Assembly: GCA_001644045.1 (NCBI GenBank)
Contig: LUUF01000050.1
Span: forward strand, 186,001 to 250,000
Reading direction: 5' to 3'
Source of the DNA: Methylomonas methanica
GTDB lineage: Bacteria; Pseudomonadota; Gammaproteobacteria; Methylococcales; Methylomonadaceae
DNA length: 64,000 bases
The translations under genes were made by a program, and so were the position numbers. Below, in pieces: positions 62,312 through 64,000 of the stretch (positions are counted from its first letter, which is position 1; each line of letters starts with the position of its first letter). The notes under the pieces are model-generated. The model worked only from the letters and a program-made list of their open reading frames with translations, searched no databases and was not told the origin of the DNA.

Positions 62312-63331
62312 CTACGCTCTCAATAATCGAATATATTCTGGGCATTCACCTAATCTGCCTAGGTAAAAATCAAGTAGTCCGCGCAAGGTGGCTTTATTTA
62401 ATGGGCTTTGTATGTTCCTCTTGACTGTTTTTACCCAACTGGAAAAACACCATAGTGCTCTTTTTGCTATGGGTAAATCCTTGTTTATCCATACAAAGGG
62501 AGGTAGCAAAATATTTACCAGTGTCTTTATGCTTTCTTTGTGTAAATCGATTCGTGCTGAAAAAGTAAGGTGTTTTTTCGCCCAGAGTAATTTATTCCGG
62601 GTCAGAAAGTATTTAACTTGCGGGGAGTCAGCACCGAGTGAAGATGATGCCTTATGCCAAACTTTGGCTTCGGGAATAAGTACACATTTATAACCTCTGG
62701 CTCTCGCCCGGTAGCACCAGTCAGTTTCTTCGTAGTACAGAAAAAAGTTTTCATCTAATAATCCGATGTCATTGAATGATTCTGCACGCGCAAACAACGC
62801 ACATCCACTGATATAATCAACTTCGATTTGATGATTAAATTCAGTGCTATCAAGTAGGTTATAACCAATGTGTTCAAAGCTGTTTGTCTCTTTTTTCCAG
62901 CGACCGCCATTAAACCAGAGAGTATTGGGTTTGTCGTAGAAATATATTTTTGCACCAAGAATTGATTTAGGGGGTAGCTTTTCTGCTCCAGTTGTAAGCG
63001 CATGCAACAAGTCTTCTGAGACAAAAGCGTCATTATTCAACAGAAAAATAAAATCCGTACCGCGTTTTAGCGCATAACGTATACCTGCATTGTTACCCCC
63101 CGCATAGCCCAAGTTCTTGCCTGTGTTTAATATTATTATGTCAGAATATTGTTCTGAAATAGCATCAACCGAGTCATCTGTAGAGTCATTATCAACTAAT
63201 ATTATTTCGAAGTTTGAATACTTGAGTTGTTTAACTGATTCAAGGCACTGAAGTGTATCTTGTTTTCCGTTCCAATTAAGAATGATTACGGTAACTTTGG
63301 GAGTGGTACTATTCATGGCTTTGTTAGTCAT
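62312..63331 (-). CDS. Glycosyltransferase family 2 (rhamnosyltransferase-like)
   Basis: This 339-residue GT-A enzyme begins with VTVIILNWNGKQDTLQCLES and shows FEIILVDNDSTDDSVDAI, KNLGYAGGNNAGIRYAL and the FIFLLNNDAFVSEDLLHAL metal site. FFLYYEETDWCYRARARG follows, the acidic ExDW motif of dTDP-rhamnosyltransferase-like GT2 enzymes. An alternative start is the ATG at 63316. The donor cannot be settled from sequence. The gene is 2 bp before the methyltransferase and 62 bp after the partial ABC gene. Confidence 0.92.
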   Translation of the reverse strand: MTNKAMNSTTPKVTVIILNWNGKQDTLQCLESVKQLKYSNFEIILVDNDSTDDSVDAISEQYSDIIILNTGKNLGYAGGNNAGIRYALKRGTDFIFLLNNDAFVSEDLLHALTTGAEKLPPKSILGAKIYFYDKPNTLWFNGGRWKKETNSFEHIGYNLLDSTEFNHQIEVDYISGCALFARAESFNDIGLLDENFFLYYEETDWCYRARARGYKCVLIPEAKVWHKASSSLGADSPQVKYFLTRNKLLWAKKHLTFSARIDLHKESIKTLVNILLPPFVWINKDLPIAKRALWCFSSWVKTVKRNIQSPLNKATLRGLLDFYLGRLGECPEYIRLLRA

Positions 63332-63393
63332 TCAAAAAATATTCGGTATTAATGAGTAATTATTCTGGGTTATAAATACATTCTTGATAAAAA

Positions 63394-64000
63394 CTATATT
63401 TGCTCCCATTTTGTATTTATAGAAAAAAAACCTTCGGCAGATGAGTCTGAGTTACTAATTTCTTTAGATAGTACATTGAATCTTAATAAGTTCTCTCCAT
63501 AATATATGTTTGTCGTAAATTGCCCCCGATCTACGCTGAATCTAAGGCAATATGGGCCGGGTAATAGTTGAAGGTTAAGTAATTGACAGCGATACTGATA
63601 TATGCCGGGGAGTAGGGGCTGATTTTTAATTTCTATGTCAGATTTTTGAGTTGCAATATAGAGTAAGTCTGTCGTATGGATGCCAATAATGAAAACTGGT
63701 AATTCAATTTTCTTATGAACGGCTACCTTGAAGTTAATGCTAGGGGATGATAAGTACTCTATTTTTTCAGTCTCTTCCCCCTTCTCGTTATAGAATTTGA
63801 ATTCTAAAAGATCAATCTCGTCGGTTTTTTGTGCTCTTGAGCTATTAGTGATATTTTCTAAAATACGGTTATCGTTTTGTCTGTAAAATTCATCGCAGGC
63901 TGTTTTCGAGTCGCTATCTATACTTATCTTCCCATTATTTAACAAAAGTACTCTGTTGCAAAGTCGTTCTATTTGTCTAATATTATGGCTAACGATCAAT
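63394..64000 (-). CDS. Polysaccharide ABC exporter ATPase, Wzt-like (C-terminal part only)
   Basis: The open frame runs in from the window edge, so only about the last 200 residues are seen. They begin with the end of the ABC domain, including the H-loop (LIVSHNIRQIERLCNRVLLL) and NNGKISIDSDSKTACDEFY. A beta-rich C-terminal domain of about 130 residues follows, like the Wzt domain that binds the capped end of O-antigen or another glycan (INFKVAVHKKIEL; LLPGPYCLRFSVDRG). The upstream permease and the Walker motifs lie outside the window. It implies that the glycan of this locus is exported by an ABC transporter. Confidence 0.85.
   Translation of the reverse strand, partial: LIVSHNIRQIERLCNRVLLLNNGKISIDSDSKTACDEFYRQNDNRILENITNSSRAQKTDEIDLLEFKFYNEKGEETEKIEYLSSPSINFKVAVHKKIELPVFIIGIHTTDLLYIATQKSDIEIKNQPLLPGIYQYRCQLLNLQLLPGPYCLRFSVDRGQFTTNIYYGENLLRFNVLSKEISNSDSSAEGFFSINTKWEQI

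Noticed and set aside
1..64000. CRISPR array, tRNA or rRNA genes, prophage or insertion-sequence transposase
   Set aside because: I looked for regularly spaced direct repeats, cloverleaf-like or rRNA segments and transposase or integrase motifs and found none I could support.

Overview
The window looks like chromosomal DNA of a gammaproteobacterial methylotroph, most likely a type I methanotroph of the Methylomonas/Methylobacter kind. The main evidence is a serine-pathway block (mtdA, a glycerate 2-kinase, glyA and a divergent malate dehydrogenase) set among typical Gram-negative envelope genes (bamE, lol, fur). The genus is an inference from gene content, not from a database comparison.

Layout. 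1-424: truncated gene of unknown function on the minus strand. 553-10377: complete core type II secretion operon, gspC-D-E-F-G-H-I-J-K-L-M. 10378-31611: a surface and adhesion region with a VPLPA-CTERM exported protein, a PstS-like secreted protein, a two-partner secretion pair (TpsB transporter and a ~3,370-residue TpsA adhesin), then a tight run of a DUF2341-LamG-ExbB fusion, ExbD, a TonB-like protein, a large porin and a periplasmic coiled-coil protein. 31767-34154: TPR lipoprotein of PrsT type. 34204-38756 (minus): exopolysaccharide export genes (Wza-like protein, outer-membrane barrel, Wzz/GumC chain-length protein, CpsD-like ATPase). 38988-44849: housekeeping genes, including a HopJ-family protein, an oxidoreductase, a methyltransferase, ppnP, a NYN-domain protein, bamE, fur and a LolC/E-LolD exporter. 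44850-47006: two inverted copies of a ~300-390 bp repeat flanking one secreted-protein gene. 47007-52759: a glycosyltransferase-like gene and the C1 assimilation genes. 53278-54201: apbE. 54299-64000: visibly AT-richer polysaccharide locus with glycosyltransferases, an asparagine synthase, a methyltransferase and the end of a Wzt-like ABC ATPase.

The most interesting signal is in the adhesion region. Two untranslated leaders, at 10808-10906 and 15788-15870, fold like class I cyclic di-GMP (GEMM) riboswitches, each with a GNRA-capped P2 stem and the conserved aptamer strings. One precedes the VPLPA-CTERM gene and the other precedes the giant TpsA adhesin. Directly after the adhesin comes a proton-channel/TonB module whose ExbB carries an N-terminal DUF2341 plus LamG-like ectodomain. 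I propose a c-di-GMP-controlled adhesin locus with its own energy-transducing complex. The parts are recognisable families; the assembly as one system is inference.
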